Shown here: positions 16,767 through 25,340 of the stretch, one piece after another
How the letters are laid out: every line of letters begins with the position of its first letter
Position numbering within the stretch: position 1 is the first letter of the stretch
DNA from: Bacillus sp. FJAT-27916
GTDB lineage: Bacteria; Bacillota; Bacilli; Bacillales; Pradoshiaceae
Assembly: GCF_001183965.1 (NCBI RefSeq)
Contig: NZ_LFZV01000001.1
Span: forward strand, 2,462,296-2,526,295
Length of the DNA stretch: 64,000 nt
Reading direction: 5' to 3'
Position numbers and translations under genes: made by a program
Notes under the pieces: generated by a model
What the model was told of the DNA's origin: nothing
What the model saw: the letters and a program-made list of their open reading frames with translations, nothing else
The model's database searches: none

Positions 16767-18248
16767 TCACTCGCTTGCGAGAATGACAGCAATCTGATCC
16801 TCAATGGTTTTCAGATGATCCTCTTCTATCGCATTATTGATGATAATGGAGAAGGTATATTTATTCCCTGCATTGCCTTTCACATACCCTGAAAGCGAGC
16901 TTACGGTAGAAATGGAACCGGTCTTTGCCATGACCTTGCCTTCAGCAGGTGTTCCTTTCATTCGATTACGCAGCGTTCCTCCGACAGAACGGTCACTGTT
17001 TCCAGCAACAGGCAAGGAATTAAGATAAATTTTATACCAAGAAGCAGACTGAGCTTTATAGAGGACATTGCTCAGTGTATTTGGCGTGATGAGGTTCACA
17101 TGCGACACACCAGACCCATCCCTCATGAGGATATTATTATGGTTAATTCCAAGGGAATTGTACTGTTTTTCAATAACAGAGAGCCCGTGCTCCCAGCTTC
17201 CTCCCTTGCCCTTTACGCGGCCTAATTCCTTCACGAGGACTTCGGAAATCGTGTTATTGCTTAGTTTTAAATATGGTTTCACGACTTCTTTTAAAGGAGC
17301 TGATTGGTCTGATGCGAGCTTTACTGCACCTGTACGTACCTTCCCTGCAGTCATTTTACCAGCAGTCTTGATGCCTTCTTTCGCAAGGGAACGCTTAAAT
17401 AGCTCTAAGGTATAACCTGTTGGATTTTCAACGGCTATCCAATATTTAGAGGCAGAGCTGTTCTTCGGAATACTGCCCGTTATAGATAATTGGTTTGTTC
17501 CATGCTTACGCGTTACTTTGATCGTTTTCTTGCTGTCAGCCTTCCCTGTCTTAGCCTTATTAGATAGCTTGATATGGCTTGTTTTTGGCAATACCTTTAT
17601 GCTCGGCGCTTTCCCTTCTTTGGCTGCTGGTGCGACCTGAATGATGACCGTTCCAGCATCATAATCATTGTCTGGGGATACGGTCAATCCTGATATTTGT
17701 GCTCCATAATATTCCTGTTCATCGCTCCAAGGCAAGTCAAGAGAAAGTCTCGTGCTGTCGTACCAGCTGTCATCAGCAACTAGATTCCCCTTCACCTTGC
17801 GTATACCTTTTTTCTTCAGCTGCTTGCTTAGTTTGTCTAAATCAGCTGTCGTAAGAGTAGGGTCGCCATACCCCTTTAAATATAAATTACCCGTCAGAAC
17901 CCCATTAACTGCTTTTTTGTCCGTATAAACTTCTGTCTTAAAACGATAATTTCCTCCAAGAAGCTTTAAGGCTGCCGCGCTCGTCACAAGCTTAAGACTT
18001 GAAGCAGGCCGCAATCTGGTATCCCCGTTCTTTTGGTAAATAATCTTCCCTGTCTTAGCCTCCCTCACGCTGATTCCTGTCACAGCTCCTTTTAGATCCT
18101 CATGACTTAATACTTTCGATATTTTTGTCCCAAGTTCTGATTGGGGACCTGCATGGGCTTCTTGATGTTCGGTGTACTGCGCCAGCGGTAATATACCTAA
18201 GAGGACAACCATCCATATCACAAACAGCGATTTCTTGCTTCTCGACAT
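16767..18248 (-). CDS. dacC: D-alanyl-D-alanine carboxypeptidase/endopeptidase, PBP4a type
   Basis: Class C low-molecular-weight penicillin-binding protein (S13 family) of 493 aa that trims stem peptides and cuts cross-links of peptidoglycan outside the membrane. A signal peptide covers about residues 1-33 (cleavage after AHA). The three penicillin-binding motifs are present: S83-x-x-K86 (PASSLK), the SNN triad in KLSNNTISEV, and KTGS near residue 450. The large insert between the first and second motifs is typical of DacC/PBP4a, and the length matches B. subtilis DacC (491 aa). Diverges from the deacetylase gene. Confidence 0.92.
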   Translation of the reverse strand: MSRSKKSLFVIWMVVLLGILPLAQYTEHQEAHAGPQSELGTKISKVLSHEDLKGAVTGISVREAKTGKIIYQKNGDTRLRPASSLKLVTSAAALKLLGGNYRFKTEVYTDKKAVNGVLTGNLYLKGYGDPTLTTADLDKLSKQLKKKGIRKVKGNLVADDSWYDSTRLSLDLPWSDEQEYYGAQISGLTVSPDNDYDAGTVIIQVAPAAKEGKAPSIKVLPKTSHIKLSNKAKTGKADSKKTIKVTRKHGTNQLSITGSIPKNSSASKYWIAVENPTGYTLELFKRSLAKEGIKTAGKMTAGKVRTGAVKLASDQSAPLKEVVKPYLKLSNNTISEVLVKELGRVKGKGGSWEHGLSVIEKQYNSLGINHNNILMRDGSGVSHVNLITPNTLSNVLYKAQSASWYKIYLNSLPVAGNSDRSVGGTLRNRMKGTPAEGKVMAKTGSISTVSSLSGYVKGNAGNKYTFSIIINNAIEEDHLKTIEDQIAVILASE

Positions 18249-18423
18249 ATCCTTCTCCCACCTGCCTCTTGTTTATATCCATATTTTCACACAAAGACAA
18301 GTCCGTGAGTAGGGTATATGGATGTATCTCCCATTTATTTTTATGTTAATTAACCCCTTAAATATTTCTTCCTAAATTCCATATACTAATCCTTACTTGC
18401 ATAGATGAAGGGATGTTATGTAG

Positions 18424-19188
18424 ATGGGCAAGAAACTTCTTCTATTATGGTTCGTACTCTTCTTCATTCTCATTCAGGAACCACGGGTATATGCATCAAT
18501 AAAACCCAGGGAGGAATATGAGAAGACAGGGCGTGTCATATGGGAGACGAATACAAAGGAAAAATTAGTAGCCATCACATTTGATGATGGGCCTCATGAG
18601 GTTTTCACACCGCAAATCCTTGATTTGCTTGCAAAGTACGATGCAAAAGCCACATTCTTTGTTACAGGTAAAAACGCTTTGTTATATCCAAAGGTATTAA
18701 AAAGAGAAGCAGATGAAGGACATGAAATCGGCAATCATACCTTTCACCACTTCTCAAGCAGGCGCATGAGTTCCCTTCAATTATCGATGGAGCTTGATAA
18801 GACGGATAAAGCAATTGAAAAAATCATCGGCAGGAAACCGACCCTTTATCGGCCTGTTGAGGGGGTTTATAATGATACGATTATCGAAACCGCTCTCAAA
18901 AAAGGCTTTGATGTGATTTTATGGTCATGGGACCAAGATGCACTTGATTGGAGAAATCCAAAGGCAGCTAAAATCGTCGATCATGTTCAGAAGGGGTTAA
19001 GCCCTGGTGATATCATTATTCTGCATGATTGGAACAGGAATCGTTCTTCAGAGACGGTTAAGGCAATGGAGCCTATCTTAAAACTATTGAAGGATAACGG
19101 GTACAAAAGTGTCACCATCTCTGAATTGATGTACCGAACAAAAAAGCCTCTCCCTAGCATACTGGACCCTCTTCCTAACTTCCCATAA
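18424..19188 (+). CDS. polysaccharide deacetylase (NodB domain), exported
   Basis: Protein of 254 aa with a signal peptide (about 1-24, ending VYA) and a NodB homology domain (about 45-240). The metal-binding triad is complete: D55 in TFDDGPHE and H105 with H109 in GNHTFHH. The third motif is RPVEG instead of the common RPPYG, and the catalytic His is in ILHDW. It probably removes acetyl groups from peptidoglycan or another wall glycan (YheN/PdaA-like group). It sits divergently from dacC, another wall enzyme. Confidence 0.85.
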   Translation: MGKKLLLLWFVLFFILIQEPRVYASIKPREEYEKTGRVIWETNTKEKLVAITFDDGPHEVFTPQILDLLAKYDAKATFFVTGKNALLYPKVLKREADEGHEIGNHTFHHFSSRRMSSLQLSMELDKTDKAIEKIIGRKPTLYRPVEGVYNDTIIETALKKGFDVILWSWDQDALDWRNPKAAKIVDHVQKGLSPGDIIILHDWNRNRSSETVKAMEPILKLLKDNGYKSVTISELMYRTKKPLPSILDPLPNFP

Positions 19189-19191
19189 TTC

Positions 19192-19229
19192 AAAAAAGAT
19201 GCAGGCATTTTGAGCCTGCATCTTTTTTG
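19192..19229 (+). terminator. intrinsic terminator
   Basis: AAAAAAGATGCAGGC pairs with GCCTGCATCTTTTTT; the right arm runs into the T-tract. Confidence 0.9.
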
Positions 19230-19280
19230 TCCTGCATCCGGCAGGAGCATATCCATTACATCATGTTTTGCTCGGTTATC

Positions 19281-19394
19281 TTAAAAGATTAGCTCCTCGA
19301 TAAACATAAAGGCATATAGGATAAACCCTATCGCTCCCACCGAAAGAATACCGATGCATACAGCATAAAAGACCTCACGAACAAACCCCATCAT
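19281..19394 (-). CDS. 37-residue single-helix membrane peptide
   Basis: A short frame with AGAGGTC 5-6 bases before ATG-ATG. The product begins MMGFVREVFYAVCIGILSV, forms one membrane helix (about 8-31) and ends in the acidic IEELIF. The codon pattern, Shine-Dalgarno site and clean hydrophobic profile support a genuine small membrane protein. No partner or function is evident. Below usual annotation length. Confidence 0.55.
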   Translation of the reverse strand: MMGFVREVFYAVCIGILSVGAIGFILYAFMFIEELIF

Positions 19395-19642
19395 GGAATG
19401 ACCTCTTCTCATTGAATGAAACACTCTTTTCGAACCATTCGGAATTATCCAACAATTACCATTATACTATCATATCGTTGACTTTCATGCCATTTATTTT
19501 ACGGATTACTGATCAATATTTCTCTCCACTTAATGAAGAAATGAAATGTTTCATTCATAATCAGCTATATAAGAATGTACTATGGAAGTCATCATTAATC
19601 AATATCATTTTTCTCCCTATTTCCCACTTTGATGAACCGGAA

Positions 19643-19676
19643 CAAAAAGGAGGCCTCCTTAGCGCAGAAGCCTCCT
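19643..19676 (-). terminator. intrinsic terminator of the SPFH operon
   Basis: On the minus strand AGGAGGC pairs with GCCTCCT across a 15-base loop and is followed by T6. Confidence 0.75.
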
Positions 19677-19683
19677 ATCCACT

Positions 19684-19851
19684 CTATTGCTTATGATCTT
19701 CATTTTTCAGCCTTCCAGCTTTCTTAACCGCATCCTTTAGTATGATTTCGATTTGTGCATTTACGCTTCGCAATTCGTCTTCTGCCCATTTTTCTAATGC
19801 GTCATAAAGCTTGGGGTCAATCCTAAGCGGATAAGCTTTTCTTTTTGTCAT
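19684..19851 (-). CDS. ribbon-helix-helix (Arc-like) DNA-binding protein
   Basis: Protein of 55 aa: a basic strand ([11 protein letters not shown]), then two helices ([20 protein letters not shown] and [12 protein letters not shown]). This is the Arc/MetJ-type ribbon-helix-helix pattern, in which the paired N-terminal strands contact DNA. It starts 13 bases after the SPFH gene stop with AAGGAACTGG upstream, so the two are co-transcribed. It could regulate the operon, or be a HicB/antitoxin-like relic; no toxin gene is adjacent. Below usual annotation length but convincing. Confidence 0.8.
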   Translation of the reverse strand: MTKRKAYPLRIDPKLYDALEKWAEDELRSVNAQIEIILKDAVKKAGRLKNEDHKQ

Positions 19852-19864
19852 TTAAACCAGTTCC

Positions 19865-20725
19865 TTAATGGATGCTGCCTGTATTAATAATCGGCTGCGA
19901 TCCCTTATCAGACACAATCGCCACCATTAAGTTGTTGACCATTTGTGCCTTCCGATCCTCATCCAGTTCGACAACCCCAGAGTCCGCCAACTGATGGATC
20001 GTGCTTTGGACTAACCCGACTGCCCCGTCCACGATAACCTTCCGTGCAGATAGGACTGCTTGTGCCTGCTGTCTTTGCAGCATGGCTGAAGCGATTTCCG
20101 AAGAATAGGCTAGATGCATAATACGGGCCTCAAGAACTTCTACCCCCGCTACAGACAAACGTTTTTGTAAATCCTCTGATAAGAAAACAGCAATCTCATC
20201 ACTGTTCTTCCGTAAGGACATTTCCGATTCATGGCCAAAATGATCATAAGCATACTGGCTTGCGATATGACGAATGCCCGTTTCACTTTGAATCTGAACA
20301 AATTCTTTATAATCCTTTACATCAAAGGTGGCCTTTGCGCTATCTTGTACCTTATAAACGACAACAGCCGCAATTTCAATTGGATTTCCTTCTAAATCAT
20401 TGACCTTAAGCTTGTCGCTGTTAAAGTTAATCACCCGTAATGATACGCTTGATTTCATCGTTAGCGGCAGCGCTACCCAAAGGCCTTGCTCCCGAATAAC
20501 ACCGACATACGTACCAAACAGTGTCAGTACCTTTGCCTCATTTGGCTGGACAATGGTTACTCCAGAAAAAATCAAGGCAGCTAGAATGACGAGGATAACA
20601 GGAATAACAAGTCCCAGCCCTGCTCCACCAGACATGATAAACAGGTAAATCCCCATTCCAACTAATATCGCTCCAATGAGGATACCTAAGTATCCATTGA
20701 TTTTGAATGCCTTTTTCTCGGCCAT
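19865..20725 (-). CDS. SPFH/band 7 domain membrane protein
   Basis: Protein of 286 aa: two membrane helices (about 10-33 and 38-57) and a band 7 domain (about 58-275) with EAKVLTLFGTYVGVIREQGL, VNDLEGNPIEIAAVVVYKV and the long helix with EIASAMLQRQQAQAVLSARK. SPFH proteins form oligomeric scaffolds on the inner membrane face and often support proteases or stress responses. The ATG at 20725 is 8 bases after AGGAG, better than the GTG just before it. It forms an operon with the Arc-like protein, an arrangement I recall from other Bacilli. Confidence 0.85.
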   Translation of the reverse strand: MAEKKAFKINGYLGILIGAILVGMGIYLFIMSGGAGLGLVIPVILVILAALIFSGVTIVQPNEAKVLTLFGTYVGVIREQGLWVALPLTMKSSVSLRVINFNSDKLKVNDLEGNPIEIAAVVVYKVQDSAKATFDVKDYKEFVQIQSETGIRHIASQYAYDHFGHESEMSLRKNSDEIAVFLSEDLQKRLSVAGVEVLEARIMHLAYSSEIASAMLQRQQAQAVLSARKVIVDGAVGLVQSTIHQLADSGVVELDEDRKAQMVNNLMVAIVSDKGSQPIINTGSIH

Positions 20726-20867
20726 CACACCATCTCCTATATATCAAAGTGATATCATAATTATATCATATTAACCAAATGATGTGACAGACTATTTCAA
20801 AAAATAGGCATTATCATGTTTAATGAAAGTAATGTTATTGAAATGCGCACATAAGGAGATGGTTTGA

Positions 20868-22175
20868 TTGATGAAAAAAATTCATGGCAAAACGAAGGAT
20901 GAATGGCTGAAGGAACTGCCTATCTTGCAGGATATTTCGGAAAGAAAAGAATGTTACTGGGTGAACCATCCTAATCCACCTCTTCATTTAGATTGTTCGA
21001 AAATCGATGAGGCTGAAGAACGCTTAAATCGCTTTGCCCCCTATCTTGCCCATAAATTCCCGGAGACAAAAGCACAATCAGGTTTGATTGAGTCACCCTT
21101 AGTAAGGGTACAACATATGCAAGACCGTCTCGAACAGCTCCATAACCAAGCCATTGCAGGCAAGCTTTTTCTCAAATGCGACCATGCTCTCGCCATATCA
21201 GGTTCGGTGAAGGCTAGAGGCGGGATTTATGAGGTGTTGAAACTCGCAGAACAGTTGGCTGTACAGCAAGGGCTCCTAAAGATAACAGATGATTACCGCA
21301 AGATCGATTCATCTATTTTCCGGTCCTTCTATTCCCGCTATACGATTATCGTTGGCTCTACCGGAAATCTTGGTTTGAGTATTGGCTTAATAGGCCGCAC
21401 ACTCGGTTTCCAGGTCAATGTCCACATGTCCTCTGATGCAAAACAATGGAAAAAGGATTTACTCAGAAAACGTGGGGTAAATGTCGTTGAACATGGATCA
21501 GATTACGGGGAAGCCGTCAAACAAGGGAGAATGGAAGCTGAGAAATCCCCCCTCTGTCATTTCATTGATGATGAGAAATCTGCCGACCTTTTCTTTGGGT
21601 ATGCAACAGCAGCCCGCCGGCTCAAAAATCAATTGAAGGATCTAGGTGTACAAATTGATGAGAAACATCCCCTTTTTGTCTATCTTCCATGCGGAGTTGG
21701 AGGGGCACCAGGCGGGATTGCCTATGGATTAAGGCAGGAATTCGGGAAACACGTCCATCTGACCTTTGCTGAACCTGTTGAGTCTCCCTGCTTTCTGCTT
21801 GGGATGGCCACAAAGCTTTATAGCTCAGTATCTGTTCATGATTTTGGCCTTACAAACCGGACTGCAGCTGATGGTCTAGCGGTCGGGAGGCCATCTGAAT
21901 TATCCAGCCAATATATGATTAATTGCTTAAACGCTTCCTTTACAGTATCAGACACCCGTATTTACCGTTACCTTGCAGAGCTGATGGATACAGAAGGCAT
22001 ATATGCCGAACCGTCTGCACTGACTGGATTTTACGGACCATTATTATCTTCAAAGGAATATGACCTGCCAGAAACAGCTGTCCTTATCATCTGGTCTACA
22101 GGCGGAAACATGGTTCCACTAGAGGTGCGGGAAGCAGACTATCAAACCGGTAAGGGGGTCCTTTTGAATCCTTAG
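20868..22175 (+). CDS. dsdA: D-serine ammonia-lyase (D-serine dehydratase)
   Basis: PLP enzyme turning D-serine into pyruvate and ammonia, which detoxifies D-serine that would disturb wall and pantothenate synthesis. The 435-aa protein has the PLP lysine near residue 116 (SGSVKARGG), the phosphate loop GSTGNLGLS (about 166-174), and DsdA blocks LPCGVGGAPGGIAYGL and TADGLAVGRPS. It starts with TTG (9 bases after AAGGAG) or the ATG immediately following. No LysR-type dsdC regulator is adjacent. Confidence 0.93.
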   Translation: MMKKIHGKTKDEWLKELPILQDISERKECYWVNHPNPPLHLDCSKIDEAEERLNRFAPYLAHKFPETKAQSGLIESPLVRVQHMQDRLEQLHNQAIAGKLFLKCDHALAISGSVKARGGIYEVLKLAEQLAVQQGLLKITDDYRKIDSSIFRSFYSRYTIIVGSTGNLGLSIGLIGRTLGFQVNVHMSSDAKQWKKDLLRKRGVNVVEHGSDYGEAVKQGRMEAEKSPLCHFIDDEKSADLFFGYATAARRLKNQLKDLGVQIDEKHPLFVYLPCGVGGAPGGIAYGLRQEFGKHVHLTFAEPVESPCFLLGMATKLYSSVSVHDFGLTNRTAADGLAVGRPSELSSQYMINCLNASFTVSDTRIYRYLAELMDTEGIYAEPSALTGFYGPLLSSKEYDLPETAVLIIWSTGGNMVPLEVREADYQTGKGVLLNP

Positions 22176-22291
22176 TTCCAATCCTGATCATCATGACGAT
22201 TAAACGTTCCATCAAGAAACCCAAGACGCAATTGTTTAAATTCTCCAAAAAATAGCTTATGATAGATTCCATAAAGGAGGATAGAAGATTG

Positions 22292-22732
22292 ATGAAGAAG
22301 AATACATACCTTTTGATAACAGATGAAATAATGAACACAGGCCAAGTATCTCCTAAATTAGTGCAAACATTAAGCGCGCCAATCGTTGTAAAAATGTTTT
22401 ACAATTTATTTGGACCATCAGGCACTCATCTTCTATCAGAGAATACCTATCTGGCACTGAAAAACGAGCTGGAGAAAACAGACCATCCCCTTCCCGAAAT
22501 GGCTGTGCCGTATTCAAGCTCTACCTTGGTCCATCTCTATTACAATGTCATCGGCAGGCATCTTTCCTCTGATTCCAGCTTGATTAGCGATGATTCACAT
22601 GACCAGAATACCTTGATGCTTACGGTAGATGATTTGCTGGATTTGCTCCTATTTGCGAAGGAAGAAGGAGATGAGGAATATATGAATGATATTAAAAATC
22701 GTCTCAGTGCCCTTTGCAAACCAATAGGATAA
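22292..22732 (+). CDS. uncharacterised protein, first of a tandem paralogue pair
   Basis: Protein of 146 aa starting at ATG 22292 (AAAGGAGG 11 bases upstream; TTG 22289 is also possible). It has an N-terminal helical part, the block LSAPIVVKMFYNLFG (about 30-44), a poorly conserved middle, and a C-terminal helical block LTVDDLLDLLLFAKEEGDEE. The same blocks in the same order occur in the next gene, so the two arose by duplication. No membrane segment or known domain; predicted soluble, helical and acidic. Confidence 0.65.
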   Translation: MKKNTYLLITDEIMNTGQVSPKLVQTLSAPIVVKMFYNLFGPSGTHLLSENTYLALKNELEKTDHPLPEMAVPYSSSTLVHLYYNVIGRHLSSDSSLISDDSHDQNTLMLTVDDLLDLLLFAKEEGDEEYMNDIKNRLSALCKPIG

Positions 22733-22959
22733 CAGGTAAACAGCCCTTTATGTTATTTCAGAATAACAATATGGTTTGCCATTTTCATACAGACCTCTCA
22801 ATGAATTACAGGTTGATATCTGCCACAAAAGGAATTTACTTACTATATTGTGACATTTCTCGTTTCTCAGTTCACGAAATTATCATTCTTCTTTTTTTCA
22901 TGCTACTATTATCCTAGAAAATGATTTCAATCATGACTTTAAATACAAGGGGGATTTTT

Positions 22960-23448
22960 ATGCGGAGCAAGACGAAAGAGATTATTCTGGCAGAAGTTAG
23001 ACAAACCAACACAGTATATGAAAAACTACTGACTTCCTTAACGACTCCCGTATTACTGACTGTATTTGAAAAATTATTTGGAGGAAAGGCCGAATACACC
23101 CTTTCAGACAAATGCTTTGATATGATTGTTGAGGAATTAGAAATATTGGATATGCTGCCAGAGACAACCGGGGAGAAAATCACGGATGCTATGCTTGTTG
23201 AAATTTTCGTTTCCCATTATCAAGAAGAAGAGAAACGAAAGGATTCAGAAAAACAGATTGTTAACGAGTTCGAAGAAGGGGAAATTGACGAACAGAATAC
23301 AGAAAGCTTGACGCTGGATGATCTGCTCGATTTATTAAGCCTTGCTATCAAGGACAATGATATCATTTATGCCAATGAAATCAAAAAGCGTTTACTTCAT
23401 ATGAACAGAGCACTTAATAAAAAAGATACCTCCATCGAAGCCTCCTAA
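22960..23448 (+). CDS. uncharacterised protein, second of a tandem paralogue pair
   Basis: Protein of 162 aa starting at ATG 22960 with AAGGGGG upstream. It aligns over its whole length with the gene before it: LTTPVLLTVFEKLFG corresponds to LSAPIVVKMFYNLFG, and LTLDDLLDLLSLAIKDND to LTVDDLLDLLLFAKEEGD. The middle linker is longer and very acidic (EEGEIDEQNTES). A 227-base gap separates the genes, so each may have its own promoter. Function unknown; a regulatory or scaffold role is only a guess. Confidence 0.65.
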   Translation: MRSKTKEIILAEVRQTNTVYEKLLTSLTTPVLLTVFEKLFGGKAEYTLSDKCFDMIVEELEILDMLPETTGEKITDAMLVEIFVSHYQEEEKRKDSEKQIVNEFEEGEIDEQNTESLTLDDLLDLLSLAIKDNDIIYANEIKKRLLHMNRALNKKDTSIEAS

Positions 23449-23475
23449 TACTGGTGAGCAAACCTATCATTTATC

Positions 23476-23519
23476 ATAAGCGGGAAGAATGCCAGCCATT
23501 CCTTCCCGCTTATTTTTAT
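23476..23519. terminator. bidirectional intrinsic terminator
   Basis: ATAAGCGGGAA and GAATG pair with CATTC and TTCCCGCTTAT, followed by T5; it separates the paralogue pair from convergent yerD. Confidence 0.88.
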
Positions 23520-25129
23520 TTTGTTACAAGCTCTTCCCATCCTGGTTCAGATTGGATGTCCTTCAGATTCTTCACCTGATAGTGCTCATCTACAAACACG
23601 ATGTCCTCTTCACCGAAATAACGCGGGCTCTTCAAATGAGCAGAGGCGGCCAGCATGAATAATTCCTCCCGAAGACCAACAAGATAATTGGTTACCCGAT
23701 ACCTTTTTTCATCAACGACAAGGGCTTTTTGCAGCTTAGGATCTGTCGTAGCCACACCTACTGGACACTGATTTGTATGACATTTTTCAGCGAGAATGCA
23801 TCCTACGGCAATCATCAATCCGCGGGCCACCTGCACGGCATCAGCGCCGAGAGATAGAACCAATGCAATCCGGTCAGCAGAGAAGAGCTTACCGCTGGCG
23901 ATTATCTTCATCTTGTTCCTGATTCCGTATTGCTTCAATAGACGATTGGCAATCATAATAGATGGGACAATCGGAAGTCCGACTGAATCGGACATAGCCT
24001 TATAGGTTGCTCCTGAACCTCCCTCAGCACCGTCAATGGATAAGAAATCAGGATAACGCCCACTCTTTTTCATATAAGATGCAAATTCTTCAAACGTTTC
24101 TTCTGCACCGATAACCATTTTGATTCCAACCGGTTTACCGGAAACCTCCCTGACTCTTTCTATGAAATCCAGCATAGAGTCAAAGCTGTCAAACTCCTCA
24201 AAGCAATTTGGGGAATCAATCGTCTTATAGGGCTCGACATTTCGTATCTTCGCAATCTCCGGAGTAACTTTGACTCCCTCAATATGGCCCCCGCGTATTT
24301 TTGCCCCCTGGCCTAATTTCAATTCAAATGCCTTTACCTGATCCAGCTTGGATTTCTCCAAGAGCTCATCCCAAGAGAAATTTCCTTCCTTATCCCTAAA
24401 GCCAAATTTACCAGGACCTATTTGACAGATTAAATCTGCTCCTCCCTCCAGATGGTAGGGAGAGATTCCACCTTCGCCGGTATTCATAAACGCTCGTGCA
24501 TCGTGAACGCCAAATGACAGAGCCTTGATGGCATTCTTGCCTAGTCCTCCATAGCTCATTGCGCTCATCCCTACAGGACTCTTCAAATGAAACGGCTTGC
24601 GGCAAGTATCAGCCCCAATGATAACAGCATCTTCATCCTCATAAAGCCAAGGCTTCAAATCGGTTTCTACCATATGCTCCTTCCTTGATAGAAGGGTCTC
24701 CTCATCAATTATGTATTTCTTTGAATGGATGAGCGGTGTTTGATCTGCCCCCATATCCTTCAAAAGCCTTGGAAAAAACGCATTACGAATATAGAATCCA
24801 GGCTTGTCAAAATCCCGTTTGCTCCCTAACGCGACAACAGATTTCGCATATTTCGCCGTCTTGACGATTGCTACATAATCGTGATGAGAATATGGTTTCC
24901 CTGTCAAATCCCCCTCAAAGAAGTATTGCTTCAATTGCGGACTGACCTGTTCAGATACGTAGCGTGCCCTAGCCAAGAAAGGAAAATTACGAAGGATGGC
25001 ATGCTGCTGCTGTTTCCTGTCACGGTTCCACTTGATGCAGGAGGCTATTCCGACCACCATCAAGCTAATCAAGAGGATAGACACAAGGATTCCCACCAAC
25101 AGGACGAAAAAGTAAGCCCATCTTTCCAT
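23516..25129 (-). CDS. yerD: FMN-binding glutamate synthase family protein, YerD-like
   Basis: Protein of 537 aa with an N-terminal membrane helix (about 4-30) and the FMN-binding domain of glutamate synthase (about 150-490): PVGMSAMSYGGLGKNAI, TGEGGISPYHLEGGADLICQIG, GGHIEGVKVTPEIA, IDGAEGGSGATYK and the iron-sulfur type Cys cluster region AEKCHTNQCPVGVATTD. It lacks the glutaminase domain of GltA/GltB, so it is not a full glutamate synthase. The reaction is unknown. ATG 25129 lies 8 bases after AGGAGG and is preferred over a GTG that abuts the site. Confidence 0.85.
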   Translation of the reverse strand: MERWAYFFVLLVGILVSILLISLMVVGIASCIKWNRDRKQQQHAILRNFPFLARARYVSEQVSPQLKQYFFEGDLTGKPYSHHDYVAIVKTAKYAKSVVALGSKRDFDKPGFYIRNAFFPRLLKDMGADQTPLIHSKKYIIDEETLLSRKEHMVETDLKPWLYEDEDAVIIGADTCRKPFHLKSPVGMSAMSYGGLGKNAIKALSFGVHDARAFMNTGEGGISPYHLEGGADLICQIGPGKFGFRDKEGNFSWDELLEKSKLDQVKAFELKLGQGAKIRGGHIEGVKVTPEIAKIRNVEPYKTIDSPNCFEEFDSFDSMLDFIERVREVSGKPVGIKMVIGAEETFEEFASYMKKSGRYPDFLSIDGAEGGSGATYKAMSDSVGLPIVPSIMIANRLLKQYGIRNKMKIIASGKLFSADRIALVLSLGADAVQVARGLMIAVGCILAEKCHTNQCPVGVATTDPKLQKALVVDEKRYRVTNYLVGLREELFMLAASAHLKSPRYFGEEDIVFVDEHYQVKNLKDIQSEPGWEELVTK

Positions 25130-25340
25130 GTCCTCCACCTCCTAAACAGTTCATACACCTCTAACACCCTATACCCCAGCTTTAGAGCGAAAAGGCTTGG
25201 TAAATGTTTCATCAAAACACAAAGACTGTCATCCCCTCTTGGATTCTGTTTATAGGCTCTTGGGTACGATAAAGGAAATTGACGAAATCTTGAGCTTTTG
25301 GGATACTGAGAAGGCTGACTAAACAAGAAATTAGGTGTGA

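Noticed and set aside
19412-19696. 94-codon plus-strand frame
   Set aside because: No ribosome site, and it overlaps the SPFH operon terminator and the end of the Arc-like gene on the other strand.
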